Shown piece by piece: positions 1 to 12,225 of a DNA stretch of 64,000 nt (positions are counted from its first letter, which is position 1; each line of letters begins with the position of its first letter). The stretch is from Acrasis kona (Eukaryota > Heterolobosea > Eutetramitea > Acrasida > Acrasidae), in the NCBI GenBank assembly GCA_026419775.2, contig JAOPGA020001623.1, positions 1 through 64,000 on the forward strand, read 5' to 3'. The translations under genes were made by a program, and so were the position numbers. The notes beneath the pieces are model-generated. The model searched no databases. It was not told the DNA's origin and was given only the letters and a program-made list of their open reading frames with translations.

Positions 1-1
1 C

Positions 2-3000
2 CAACAAGCCGTCAATCTAGATAAGACCGACCCAACTATCGCATCTTCATTATCATCTCAACCCAACGCCAACGGATGGTTCAATGAATCCGTCGTCGTA
101 CACTTTGATTGCAATGATGAATTATCAGGTGTTGAATCATGCACACCAGATGTCGTTGTATCATCTCAAGGAACAGAAATGGTTGTCACTGGAGTAGCAG
201 TTGACAGAGCTGGAAACTCACAAGAAACCACCTCACAACCAATCAGCATTGATAACGAAGCACCCATTTTGATCGGCACTCCACGCACCAAACCAAACGC
301 CAACGGATGGTACAACAGAAACGTCACTGTTGATTTCTCTTGCAGCGACGCTCTATCAGGTGTCGTCTCGTGCCCATTACCAGTGTACTTGAACGCCGAA
401 GGAAAGGACATTAGCGTCGAAAAGACCTTATACGATTATGCCGGTAACTCTGCTCAAAGCAACTTGTTGATCAGCATCGACAGAACTGCACCAGTCATCA
501 TCAGTCAATACTTGACCACTGCTAACGAACAAGGATGGTTCAACCAAATCGTTGTCGTAAACTACACTTGCACCGATGCATTATCAGGAGTCGAATCATG
601 CTCACCACCAGTTGCCATCACTCAAAATGGACAAAGCGTAACTGTCGTTGGACAAGCCATTGATTTGGCAGGAAACTTGGCCACAGTCGAAGATGTCATC
701 AAGGTCGATACCGTACCTCCAGTCGTTGTCGTCACCACCAGCTCCAATCCAAACGCTCAAGGCTGGTTCAACCACCCAGTCACCGTTCACTTTGAATGCA
801 GCGATGCTGTCTCAGGTGTCGTCAGATGCCCAAAGGATATCTACCTCCAAACTAAGGGTATTCACAACATTAGACGCAACGTAACAGATAACGCCGGTAA
901 TGTCTTTGTAGTCGACTATGAAGTAAAGATTGATTTATACGCTCCAGTAACCCAAGGTAAATTAGTACCTGCAGAGAACCAAAACGGATGGATCAACCAA
1001 AATGCCAAGGTCGTCTTGAACGCCACTGATGATTTATCAGGAGTGCTCACCACTCACTACATTGTCGATCAAAAGGAAGTACAAGTCTACACCGCACCTT
1101 ACTTTGTAACTGGAGAGGGCATCCACACCACCAGTTTCTCATCAGTTGATAACGCCAACAACGTTGAATCTTACAAATCACTTATTGTTAGAATCGATAC
1201 CGTCAAGCCAACCATAACCAGTCAAATCAACACCAAACCAAATGAGAATGGATGGTATAACACTCCAATCACAATCACCTACCAATGTGACGATGGATGC
1301 TTAGGAAGTGGCATCGCATACTGCCCACCACCACTTACAGTCGACCAACAAGGATTATGGAACATCACCGCCAATGCAACTGATTTGGCCGATAACAATC
1401 AAGACGTCACCAACCAAGACATCAACATTGATTTACTTCCACCAAACACCACTGTTGTAAGAGATGTCTACCCCAACGCTAATGGATGGAACAACCAAAA
1501 CGTAACCATTACTCTAGTCAGCTTCGATCAATACTCTGGTGTCTACCAAGTCCACTATGAGATCAACGCTGAAATCAGTAACATCGTAACCATCAACAAT
1601 CAAACCGGTAATGTCACTTTGCCATTCTCCAACGAAGGAGTTGACTTGATCCGTTACTATGCTACCGATCGTGCATCAAACGTAGAGGGTGCTCAATTTG
1701 CAATTGTGAGAATCGATAAGACTGCTCCATTCATCCACGCCGATAAGGACAGCCTACCAAATCAATACAACTGGTACAACCACGACGTCAGAGTCAGTTT
1801 CACATGTGGTGATTCATTATCTGGAATTGATGGTTCATGCCCATCAACTGTAATCGTAGCTGGACAACAAGCCAATCAATACGCTAATGCAACCGTTTAC
1901 GATTTGGCTGGAAACTCTGCCAGCGATGGTATTTATGGATTAAACATTGATAAGGTGATTCCACAAGTCAACATCACTAGATCACCATTGGCCAATGCTG
2001 ATGGATGGAACAACGAGCCAGTCACAGTAAGCATCACTTGTACTGATGATCTATCTGGCGTATTGAGCTGCCCACCAACAGTCGTTGTATCAGGTGAAGG
2101 AGCCAACCAATTCGTCAACGGAACTGCCGTCGATTATGCAGGAAACGAAAATGATATTTTGGTCAGCAACATCAACATTGATTACACTGCACCAGTCATC
2201 ACCGCTACTCGTAACCCAGTAGCCAATCGCTTTGGATGGGTCAACAAGGACGTCAAGGTCACTTTCTCGTGTTCAGACAATCAAGGTGGATCTGGCTTGA
2301 ACCTAGGAGCTTGCCCACAACCAGTCGTCCTCACTCAAGAAGGAGCTGATCAATCAGCAGAAGGAACTGTATACGACAGAGCTAGAAACACTGCCAGTAC
2401 CGTTCTAAGCGGAGTCAACATCGATAAGACTGCCCCAGTGTTGAACATCAACTTGGACGACAACTCCACTTTCCCAGTTTGTGACTTCTTGTCATTCAGA
2501 CCCACTTTCAACCCCACTGATTCACTATCTGGTTTGTTGAGTCAAAGTAGCTTGGTTGGATTACCACCAACTGGTGACAGAGGTACATTCACCTTCACTG
2601 CCAGAGCTTTGGATAAAGCAGGTAACCTTGCCTCTGAGACTCGCAGCTTCTTCGTTCACTACATGAGCGCCTTCCACGGATTCCACTCACCAAGAAGAAA
2701 CAGCACTTACACAATTGGATCTCAAATACCAATTAAATTCGCATTGTTCTGTGGTGATTTCTTCACTGGTATCGTCCCCAACAATGTTATTGCTAGAGTG
2801 ATGATTACTCAAAACTTCAACCCATCACACACATACAGTTACAACTCTGGAGCTCAATTTGTGAATCAAGATAAGTTCTTCAGTTATGATTTGGATACTA
2901 GTGTAAGATTCAGCAACCCTGATGGAGATGTTGTGAACTTTGTTGCTGGGGAATGGACAATTGTCGCAGTGTTGAACGATGGAACATATAGAACTAGATC

Positions 3001-3040
3001 TGTTACTCTTGTAGACCCTGAAACTGTCTCAATCAATTAA
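2..3040 (+). CDS. Large extracellular-type protein of tandem bacterial-like Ig repeats (5' partial)
   Basis: The frame is open from the first bases of the window, so the N-terminus lies upstream. About ten repeats of 75-85 residues follow one another. Each has a GW(Y/F/N)N motif, a pair of cysteines around 'SD.LSGV' and a closing 'ID.TAP'; an eleventh is divergent. The last ~120 residues form a different domain beginning near 'IGSQIPIKF'. Both the repeat and this 'PxKF'-style tail recall surface proteins of actinobacteria and related bacteria (from memory). Many N-x-S/T sites and paired cysteines suggest secretion or surface display, probably adhesion. No introns in 3 kb. AATAAA at 3042-3047 directly follows the stop, and the next gene converges from 82 bp away. 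Horizontal origin is my inference; function is unproven. Confidence 0.85.
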   Translation, partial: QQAVNLDKTDPTIASSLSSQPNANGWFNESVVVHFDCNDELSGVESCTPDVVVSSQGTEMVVTGVAVDRAGNSQETTSQPISIDNEAPILIGTPRTKPNANGWYNRNVTVDFSCSDALSGVVSCPLPVYLNAEGKDISVEKTLYDYAGNSAQSNLLISIDRTAPVIISQYLTTANEQGWFNQIVVVNYTCTDALSGVESCSPPVAITQNGQSVTVVGQAIDLAGNLATVEDVIKVDTVPPVVVVTTSSNPNAQGWFNHPVTVHFECSDAVSGVVRCPKDIYLQTKGIHNIRRNVTDNAGNVFVVDYEVKIDLYAPVTQGKLVPAENQNGWINQNAKVVLNATDDLSGVLTTHYIVDQKEVQVYTAPYFVTGEGIHTTSFSSVDNANNVESYKSLIVRIDTVKPTITSQINTKPNENGWYNTPITITYQCDDGCLGSGIAYCPPPLTVDQQGLWNITANATDLADNNQDVTNQDINIDLLPPNTTVVRDVYPNANGWNNQNVTITLVSFDQYSGVYQVHYEINAEISNIVTINNQTGNVTLPFSNEGVDLIRYYATDRASNVEGAQFAIVRIDKTAPFIHADKDSLPNQYNWYNHDVRVSFTCGDSLSGIDGSCPSTVIVAGQQANQYANATVYDLAGNSASDGIYGLNIDKVIPQVNITRSPLANADGWNNEPVTVSITCTDDLSGVLSCPPTVVVSGEGANQFVNGTAVDYAGNENDILVSNINIDYTAPVITATRNPVANRFGWVNKDVKVTFSCSDNQGGSGLNLGACPQPVVLTQEGADQSAEGTVYDRARNTASTVLSGVNIDKTAPVLNINLDDNSTFPVCDFLSFRPTFNPTDSLSGLLSQSSLVGLPPTGDRGTFTFTARALDKAGNLASETRSFFVHYMSAFHGFHSPRRNSTYTIGSQIPIKFALFCGDFFTGIVPNNVIARVMITQNFNPSHTYSYNSGAQFVNQDKFFSYDLDTSVRFSNPDGDVVNFVAGEWTIVAVLNDGTYRTRSVTLVDPETVSIN

Positions 3041-3121
3041 AAATAAATTGTTTGTTCTATATTTCAAAAATTTCATGCATTTTATTAATAACTATTTCGC
3101 TTTTTTGTAACAAACAATTTA

Positions 3122-4184
3122 TTATAGATCAGTGTAAGTTTGTCGTTGGTACCCATCCTGCAACAGAGGAGGCTCTACGACAATAGGTGACGGTTGGTCA
3201 CCCACAAAGTAAATGTTTTCTCTTCTTCTAAATGCAATTATAACCGTAAGCAACGAAGCAGCAATAACTATGCTGGTTAGTGAAACAGTCGCAGAATTAA
3301 TTTCAATGTAGTGTTGGTAGGGAATCAACATCTTGAAGTGAACGCTTATGACAATGTGAATTCCAATTTTGGATAGACACAGCAAGATTCCGAATAGAGA
3401 AATAACCAGAATGACCAGAGTGAACTAAAATTTGTCAGCATTATAAACGTTATAATAAAACTTACTTTCTTCAATACGGTTTCTACACTTACTTCACCAC
3501 ATATTATGTGACGTTCTTTTCTAAGCCGAATGTGAACAACCAATGCGGATACAAAAATCGTGAATAGTATAAAAGCAAGTACGGACGCTGTCGTGTATAC
3601 GTAAACAGCTCCTGTGGTGAGTCCTTTAATTGCCACTATTAAGGTAGAGATTATAGAAACAAACTCCGACAACACGACCAAAGATCCGAATGTAATCAAG
3701 ATTACGGTATAAATGGTGGAGTTATTAACAGTTCCATAAATCATCTTTTTTTGTTGATTACTACCGAAAGTCAATTTTTTTGTTTAGAGTGTTGTTAACT
3801 CACTAGCAATGTGCAATATATAAAATTAATATTACTAACAGAACGATTACCAATTCACTTCCAACAGAGTATGCCGTGCTTAGAACGGTTTGCAGCACCG
3901 TCGACTCTCTCGTATCGGACACCAACAATGTAAGAAGAGAGAGTAGAGGGAAGAATGTAAAGATGGCTTGTACTGTTAAAATTAGATAAATGTTGAATGT
4001 GCGACTCACTTGTACTTATTGCTACCACTAGTATCCATATAGCCGAATTGTTCCAAAAGCATTTGTTATACCTGCTCACTCGGAACTGCCAGATTGAAGT
4101 GAAGAGTGCTATTGCCGCCAACACGACGATTGACGCTATGCAAACCAATAAGTGTGCCAGTTCAAAATCGAGTATTATGATCAT
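3122..4184 (-). CDS. Seven-helix membrane protein, four exons
   Basis: Exons are 4184-4010, 3972-3804, 3760-3466 and 3424-3122, separated by 37, 43 and 41 nt GT-AG introns. Joining them gives one 313-residue frame. I count seven hydrophobic helices, with a short N-terminus before helix 1, a basic RLRKER stretch between helices 5 and 6, and a polar C-terminal tail after RRREN. This is the topology of a G-protein-coupled receptor or similar seven-helix protein, but I cannot name a family and see no ligand signature. The stop overlaps AATAAA on the minus strand, and the gene is convergent with the Ig-repeat gene, so their 3' ends nearly touch. Confidence 0.8.
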
Positions 4185-4869
4185 TTTTTGTTGTATCTGC
4201 CCCCCATTTTAAACAACAACACTCTTTTAATAATTTGGCCGTTGTAAAGGAAGTAAGAAAAAAGATGGATATATTGCACATCTTTATTGGGATGTGCCGG
4301 ATTGTTCCCATTACAAGAAAATAAAGTTGCGCAGTTTCTCAAGGAAGCTCCAATTTTATTAGAACTACATTTAAAGATATTAATAGCGATGGTAATGCTT
4401 TCACATGGGTTTGGTCGACGACTCTTAATGTGTTTACTCTTGATCATTGATCATCAGATACACCATCATATACAAAAAACTTATCAATGAATACAATTGG
4501 GATTGATTTCCCTATGTTCCAAAGTTCAACTTTCTCGATCACTGATTAGCTTTAGCTTGTCTTGAAAGCTACTCCGGTCAAAGGTAATTACATACTCTTG
4601 TAGACCCTGAAACTGTCTCAGTCAATAAAAAAAAACTGTTTGTTCTTTATTTTTCAAAAATCTTACACGGAGATCTCTACCTTGGATAATTTGTCTTTAT
4701 AACTCAAATACTATTCTTCTGTCTGCACCTCATTTAATGATTTCCGGACAATTACCCTTCATTGTGCTTCGTTTGAGACCATTAGATGCTGACATTATGT
4801 CATTTGTTAATGTCTTCGACCAACCATTAAAGCCTAAAATCCAAAATTGGACTCCTTACAACACCGCGA
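4185..4869. other. Intergenic region with a decayed gene remnant
   Basis: No complete gene. At about 4370-4555 a plus-strand frame reads like a beta-rich protein fragment (DINSDGNAFTW) with an internal stop. It is followed by a copy of the 3' end of the first gene (separate entry). The region looks like the worn-down remains of one or more duplicated genes between the seven-helix gene and the kinase gene. Confidence 0.4.
4593..4665 (+). repeat. Duplicated 3' tail of the Ig-repeat gene
   Basis: These ~70 bases match 3004-3075, the last codons, stop and 3' untranslated start of the first gene. Both contain TACTCTTGTAGACCCTG, then 'aaactgtctca.tcaat', an A-run, 'ctgtttgttct' and 'tttcaaaaat'. 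Similarity stops upstream of 4593, so only the tail remains. It is most likely a relic of a tandem gene duplication that was later lost. Confidence 0.85.
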
Positions 4870-7800
4870 ATGATAGGAGCAGAGGTCATAGATGTAATAC
4901 ACAACTCCCGCAGGAACATCATTTCGCGTGCTATACTCAATGGCAAAACTGTAGTTATCAAAACACATACCCAATCAGCCACACAAATGCAGCAGCACCT
5001 TCGTAAAGAGTACATGATGGGAAAGCTTCTATCTGGGTGCAAACATACTGTTGCTTGTATAGATCTTTTAGAAGACCCCAACGAAGACCGGGTATCAATT
5101 GTATTTGAGAATGTTGCTGGTACGAGTCTGGATAAACTCATACCACCTGGAGGTTTTGATATTGATAACTTTCTCAATTATGCGATATATAGTATAGAGG
5201 CATTAAAGGAAGTTCACGACAGATGTATCATTCATAAAGATTTTAAGCCGAACAATCTCGTAAGCTAGTTTTCTCGTACTTTTGTTAACGAATGTAGCTT
5301 GTTGTTTCTGATGACAGTCACATGAGAATTATAGACTTTGGTTTCTCAACAAGACTTTTTGATGAGACCGAAGCGAACGTTCAATCAATGAGCGGTACTC
5401 TCGCATACATCGCCCCAGGTAAGTAACTTGAGGATGTGTTCGATAATTTTTGTAGAGCAGACAGGTAGAATGAACAAAAGGTTGGACTACAGAACGGATT
5501 TTTATAGCGCGGTAAGCCGGTTAAATGTTCCTTACTTTGACAATCATACAGGGAATAACATTTTATCACATGCTGACGGGAAAACTCCCATACGATATAG
5601 CAGATGTTATAGAGGCAGTTTACAGCCACATTGCGGTAGAGTTACCCGCGCTCCCCAAACATGTGCCTAAAGTCATTTGCGACATTGTTACTAAACTATG
5701 CAAGAAGGATGCAAGCGAACGTTACCAAAGCTGTTCTGGCCTGCTACATGATTTGTACGAATGTCGATTTAATCTAACCAACATCAACACCATTCAGTGG
5801 TTTCCTATCGGTCAAAATGATTATAATGAAAACTTTATGGTTCCAAGACATTTATACGGTCGTAGTAATGAAGTAGAAAAGTTATTAGCCGCCTCACAAG
5901 CAAGCTTAAAAAGCGAAAATTCACAGGTGGTTTACGTTACTGGAAATCAAGGTGTCGGAAAAACTTTTTTGGTGAACGAAGTTGCGTGGTCCTTACAATC
6001 AAAAAGTACATTCTACATCAAGGGAGATTTTAGTGATCAGCACCAACACAAAGTGCATGGAGCCATAACCGATGCATTCAGCACTTTGATATCACAAATC
6101 ATAAATTACAGCAGTCAGACCGAAGTCGATCTATGGCGAAGACGCATCATTCAAGCAACGGAGCCCAACATTTCTCTAATTGTAGAAGCCATACCAGTCT
6201 TGATAAGAATCATCGGAGAGCATTCACCAGCTCCACCATGCACAAACATGTTCGAAGCCAAAAATCGTTTCAATTCAACATTAGAAAAATTCGTCAACGT
6301 ATTCACCAAGCACAGTCACATTGTATTATTTTTGGATTCCGTTCACGTTGCCGACCAAGACAGCGTCGACATGATCATCAACATTATACAATCCTGCAAA
6401 GACTCTCATTTTTTCTTAATCTTGGCGTCCCCACAACAAGTTCCTTCCATCCAAGAATCCTTTTCGAAATTCAACATTTCTGCAGAAAACATTAATCTAG
6501 ATAATTTACCGATCGAAGTATTAGAGGATTGGTTGAGCGATACTTTTAAAAACATCAACAACAATCAACATGAACAAGATTTACATTCCTTGTCCGAAGT
6601 TGTCCATTACAAAACACAAGGCAACCCAACATTTGTTCGATTGTTCCTCTCAACACTTCACTCCAACCACTTTATCAAGAGATCCAAACAAAGATGGACA
6701 TGGGACATTGATTCCATCACCCAACAAAGCGCAACCGACAATTTACTTCCATTCCTGAAATCAAAATACTTTGATTTACAACCCTCTTGTAGAAATTTAT
6801 TAAATTGGATATCGTGTATAGGACAAGGAATCGATGCTCTTCTTTTATGTTATTTGATCAACATGGACATTCAAGAATTTTCAAATTTGATTTTGAAAGT
6901 ACTCGATAGCGGATTGTTGGTACGAACAAACAACAACAACATTTATTTCGGTCACACGTCCATCTCACAACACATTTATCAACAATTATCAAATCAAGAA
7001 TTAATCGAGATGCATTACCAAATTGGAATCAAATGGAAAAACCATTCGACCAGCGAACAATACTTTATGAACATAGTTGATCATTTTAACAAGTGTAAAT
7101 TAATGATCATGGATCAATCATCATCATCGATGACATTGATCGAATTGATTGAAATGAACGAAAAGGCATTTGATAAATGTCAAATCTCATGCACAAGTGC
7201 CATTTCATATTTGGACAATGCCATTGAATGTTGCGAATTGTTGCATCCCGATCAAGATGATCGATGGGATCAATTACATTCACAAATGATCCATTTGCAT
7301 TTGAAATTAGCAGCAGCTTATTTCACACAATACGAAAAATCAATGCTCGTTCATGAGCTATTGATCAAGTATGCACGCCAAGAAGATTTGATCATGATCA
7401 ATGAATTACGATTGCAACAATTTATGCATCAATGTAAATTTCAACAAGCGATCGAATTGTGTTTACAAGTATTCGATCAACACGACATTCAAGTGTTGAT
7501 TCCAAATCACGACGATTCTAAATTATCCATTTCCAATGAATGCAACATGGAAATCAAAATCATTCAAAATTTATTGAATGAAAAATTCAGAAATGCATCT
7601 ACAAAGAAAATTGACATTTCAAATTCAGCGAGTTTATTCAAAGACAATCACACCAAGTGTTTACACTCCATATTTCAATACTTTATCACTAGTTGTTTCG
7701 TGGGCAGACCAGATTTGAGTGATTTGAGCGTGTATACAATCCTCAGAATCATGTTACAGTCCAACACAATTTATCCATCCATTCAATTCGTATTAATCAT

Positions 7801-10687
7801 GTCCCACAGCACTCGTCATTTATTATTGAGTGGTAAGGAATTGGATGAATTGATATTAGATTGTTTAGAAGTGTTCAAAAATGATTACTCAAAGGATAGA
7901 ATACAAACTAATCACATGTATCACTCGGTAATGAGTCATTGGTTTCATACGATACATGGTCACGTAGATATCAAGATTAAAATCTACGAACAGGGTTTAT
8001 TGTGTGGCGAAACAACTTATGGAGTGAGTAGCTATGGAACTGCTTTGTTGTTTCAGGCTTATTGTGGAGTGCCCATTGATCAAGCGCTCAAGCTAACTCA
8101 AAAGGTTTCCAGAGCTGCATCGAAGAACAAACACATTATATGTGGAGAAATGGTTGATTTTATGAATATTTATAATCACACATTGAGGGGTGATTTGACG
8201 GATACTGAAATTTTGAATTTGAACAAGGAATTGAATTCGAAATCAATTTCAGAATACTCAATGATTACTCATCACATTTTTAAGTTAATGATTGATTTGA
8301 TTTTTGATCATGATTTGAAATGGAGCCCATTGGAGAAAATCAATCTCATCAAGAAGATTGACTCCAAATCAATGTTCATTCACTCCTTGTATATTTCTTG
8401 TATTTTTAATTTTTATTCTTCGTTGATTTTGATTCGTACATTGAGGTGTATGAATGGTGATGACGATGATGATTGTAAACAATGGATATTGAATAGAGTG
8501 GAATCCAATCAAAGTGAAATGCACAAGTGGTGTCAATCATGTCCAGAGAATTTTATAAATAAATATTATATTGTAAAAGCAGAGTTGGCTTCGGTAGTCA
8601 ACCCTGATGAAGATTATCTTGCACTTGGACTATACGAAAAGGCCATCCAAAAAAGTCTTCAAAATCATTTTATTCATGAACATGCCATGGCGTCTGAATT
8701 TGCTGCCAAATTTGCTGAATCTGTCAACCTGACTGACTACAGCATGATGAGCATCAAAAGGGCTCATCGCAGTTACGAACAATGGGGTGCCACAGCAAAG
8801 ACTTTGCAATTGGAGTCAAAATATCAATTGAACCCATCGGGAAGTGGTGGAGGTTCTGGTAACGATATTCAAAAGTCATCGGCGTCATCCTACGACAGCA
8901 ATGGATTGAACGACTTTGAATCCTCCATCAACATGCAGAGCATACTACGTGCCTCTCAAATCATATCCAGCACCATCAACATTAACGAATTGTTGACCAA
9001 CATTACAAAAATCATCATCGAGACTGGAGGTGCCTCCAGAGGAGCCATCATCATCAGTCAGCAAGTAGTTGCCATTTACGAGGAGAATAGAACGATAAGT
9101 GTTTGTAACATTCCATTACAAGATTGGAAATCTGGTTGCAAATGGGTAGTCGACCAAGTCATGTCACATCGCACCATCACAATCATCAAATGTGCACACT
9201 TGGATCCTGATTTACAAAAGGATTCGTACGTGCAGGACTACCAAATCAAGAGCATATTCTGCATGCCAGTAATGCACAATAAGGAAATTAATGCAATTTT
9301 GTATTTGGAAAATAATTTGGCGAGCGATTGTTTCAAGGAGGAACAAAAGAATGTATTGAGCATATTGGCCAACCAAATCAGCATTTCGTTGCAAAACGCG
9401 AAATATTTCGAATCACAATTGTTGAACATGAAGGAATTGTCCGAGACCAAAGCTAGTAGAGACCAAGAGCTATTGTATAGGAGGAGGCAGGAAGAATTTG
9501 TGGATCGAATTTGTCATGAAATTAGAAATCCCATTCAGGGTTTATTAGGAAATTGTTACATTGTAATCGACCTTGCAAAAAAATTAGAATTAATTAAAAA
9601 CATTAATCCTATGATCCAACCTTTTTTGGAGAGTTTGTATTCTAGTATTGATAGTATCCAAGTGTGTGCTCGTTATCAAAAAGTCATCACTGACGATGTA
9701 TTGACATTGTCCAAATTAGAATTGAATAAAGTTGAACTTGTGAATGATGCCATGATGCCCATGTCCTTGATTAACAACACCATGCAAATGTTTGAAGGTG
9801 ACGCATGTAAGAAGAAATTGTTTTTGAATAGCAAAGTACAGTATCATGTTAAAAAACTTGTAGTGAGTGCTGATTACAATCGAATCTCGCAGGTCCTTAT
9901 CAATTTAGTCTCCAATGCAATAAAGTTCACATCCGTTGGTAGTGTTACTGTTTCGCTTCTGACCAGAGATCTTACTGATGGTCAGGTCGAATTAGAATTC
10001 CAAGTCAATGATACTGGAATAAGTATTGATAAAAAGGACAGAGCTTCCATTTTCGATCGCTTTGTACAGGTCACCCAACGTACTTTGAATAGCTATTCTG
10101 GTAGTGGTCTAGGTTTATTTATATCCAAAATGTTAGTTGACTTGATGGGTGGTTCTATATGGGTGGATACTGGTGATAATGACCAAGGAAGTAAATTTAT
10201 CTTTACAATAAAATGTAATTATGCTACAAAGGAACAAGAAATAAAATTAATACAACAGTCCAAACAGCAGTCGCATCAAGAAGAAGAAATTGATGCCAGT
10301 ACAACAAGAACATTAAAAGTATTATTGGTGGAAGATAATAAAATAAATCAAAAGGTGTTGGCGAAAATGTTAAATAGTTTTGGTTGTGAGTGCACTGTTG
10401 CGAACGATGGTGTTGAGGCATTGGAAATATTTATAAATAATATTTTTGATTTGGTTTTTATGGATGTAGCAATGCCTAGGATGGATGGCAATGAGTGTAC
10501 AATAAAAATAAGACAGCTAGAATCACTAAGAGGGAGCGAGCCGATCACAATTATTGGACTGAGCGGCAATGCAAGAAAAGAGCATAAGGACAAGGGTCTC
10601 GCTGCTGGTATGTCTAGATATATCATCAAACCTATACAAAAAAATGAAATTATGAACATTGTTAAGAGTGTTGGTGCAAAGCACTAA
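4870..10687 (+). CDS. Trifunctional Ser/Thr kinase - AAA ATPase - GAF - hybrid histidine kinase - receiver
   Basis: Exons 4870-5259, 5298-5418, 5456-5511 and 5552-10687 (introns 38, 37 and 40 nt) give 1,900 residues. The kinase domain has VVIK (Lys31), HKD (122-124), DFG (143-145) and YIAPEQTGRMN. It is followed by a P-loop ATPase (GNQGVGKT, ~320-327), a long helical region, a GAF domain (~1330-1480), the HisKA phosphoacceptor (HEIRNP, His1511), HATPase N and G boxes (NLVSNAIKFT ~1636; DTGIS; GSGLGLFISK) and a receiver with phospho-acceptor Asp1827 (FMDVAMPRMDG). This exact order is the cyanobacterial 'trifunctional' kinase family, also known in some fungi and protists. All catalytic residues look intact. 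The start is uncertain: an upstream exon from ATG 4737 in another frame could belong. Likely an environmental or stress sensor. Confidence 0.9.
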
Positions 10688-11035
10688 TCCATAATTTTGA
10701 AACAATTCATGGAAGGTAAGATAATTGGTTGTTGGTAAAGAAACACTGAAACAAGATTGCATCAAATCTACAAAGCATAGATATGAAAGAAGAAAATATA
10801 AATAATACATTGTTGTGATTATAAAAGACAAGTTCCTTCAGTAAATTATTGTTTGTAGGATTCCCTAGCGGAGGTGTTAGATTGCGAATCTATCTTATTA
10901 AATATTAATTGCCATTTATCCTGGTTTATTATAAATTTATTCACTAAATCAGAAACCGGACCAAAAATTACAAGTATCAAATTCAAAATAAAACAAATTT
11001 ACTAAATACAACTAGTATAGCATACTCAAATTTAA
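10688..11035. other. 3' flank of the kinase gene; left border of the transposon island
   Basis: About 350 bp, AT-rich, containing the kinase 3' untranslated region. No ORF, RNA gene or repeat that I can support. A small stem (TAGATT.GCG.AATCTA) at 10880-10895 has no tRNA context. Confidence 0.5.
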
Positions 11036-11560
11036 TCAAAAAATAACAAAGTACAGGTCTACATACGATTTGAATTTTGCGCCTGTTGGCTTGTTGATTA
11101 GTTCCAAAATCTCATAAGTAGAGATTTGTTCAAAGTGTAGGACGTACCTTCCAAGTTGTTCAACATTAATACTATCACATAGCTGGCTTTTGCACTTTAT
11201 TCTATGTTTTCCAGGCTGTCTTCCAATAGTATTACTAGGAGATGTTAAATTAAATTTGTCAAACCCTTGTAAGGTTTCTAGCAAACAATGAATTTGAATG
11301 TCAGTAAATAAAGCTTTGGTTATATTATAAGTGCCATGAGATAAATCACTAATTGTGAACAACAAACTTTCAATCGGAAAACATGAATAAACCCATAGAG
11401 GACTTGATCGTTTGATTGAATTTGGAAGATGCCTTAACAAATGAACCTTATAAGTGAATCTTCGTTTAAAAGTGTTGTCAATTTGATCAGCCAAACAGTT
11501 GCACTTTCTTGCTAATACCTCAATGTCATTATTTGAGATAATTGATTTCCGAAGGACTAA
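11036..11560 (-). pseudogene. CACTA-type transposase C-terminal fragment
   Basis: The minus-strand frame from about 11560 to 11036 contains TYKVHLLRHLP, then PLWVYSCFPIES and a 'HGT.N' motif. This resembles the C-terminal block of CACTA (EnSpm)-type transposases ('YN.HLL.HLP...GPLW..S.F.FE'). Only the tail is present and no catalytic core is seen, so it is a truncated remnant. It is the first mobile sequence after the kinase gene and marks where the island begins. Confidence 0.6.
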
Positions 11561-11720
11561 TCATAGTTACATAATCGATATAGAAAGGATTGTAATGTAA
11601 TTTAATCCTTATATAGATTGACAGTGGATATTGGTCTGCCGCCAAAATGTGGAGGGTATTTATTGAGTTGTGTGAACGTATTTGTTTCTTGTTCGAAAAA
11701 ACACATTCACACATATTACT

Positions 11721-11858
11721 ATGTCTCAAGTCCTGCCATCTCAAGAAGAGCTCTCTGTCGCTGTACAGAACTTACTTCCCACCCACACCACCCTAGGTCA
11801 AGACTGCAATTACTATTTGGATGGTCCACCTGCGCAGCAGGCAGCTAGCTTTAACTAG
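11721..11858 (+). CDS. Small ORF, 45 codons, unknown
   Basis: ATG 11721 to TAG 11856-11858, beginning MSQVLPSQEELSVAV. It contains no motif I know. It may be a surviving first exon of a host gene whose remainder was displaced by transposons, or chance. Confidence 0.25.
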   Translation: MSQVLPSQEELSVAVQNLLPTHTTLGQDCNYYLDGPPAQQAASFN

Positions 11859-11999
11859 CACCGAGTTATGCACGAAATTATACGGCCGAACATTGAAAGA
11901 GAAAGTTGGCACTAAATTTGTTATACAATAAACTGTGCCAGTCATGCTGAGCGTTGCATATGTAATTACAGTCTTTTCTTTGAGATTATGTAATTTCCC

Positions 12000-12225
12000 G
12001 TGGTTCTGTCACACGAAGAAATAACAAAATATTATCAAAAGAAAGTCGCTAAAAAAGAAGAAATAAAAGTAGCAAGAGGGCTTGATAAATGGTTTGAGAC
12101 AGTCAAAGAATTCACAATCGACGATCTATCGATCCATTTCAGAGACAGAACAGATCACACAGAAGACCTTACTCTACTTTCCCCAATAACAGAAGATGAG
12201 ATTTTAAACAAAATTAAAAAGCACC
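12000..12225 (+). pseudogene. Truncated unknown ORF
   Basis: Plus-strand coding-like stretch of about 75 charged residues (SHEEITKYYQKKVAKKEE...). It loses sense where the family A element begins at ~12214-12225. Probably a gene fragment cut by that element. No family recognised. Confidence 0.3.

Noticed and set aside
10857-10905. tRNA-like start with an anticodon-like hairpin (TAGA.TTGCGAA.TCTA)
   Set aside because: No T-arm, variable loop or acceptor closure follows; only a small stem.
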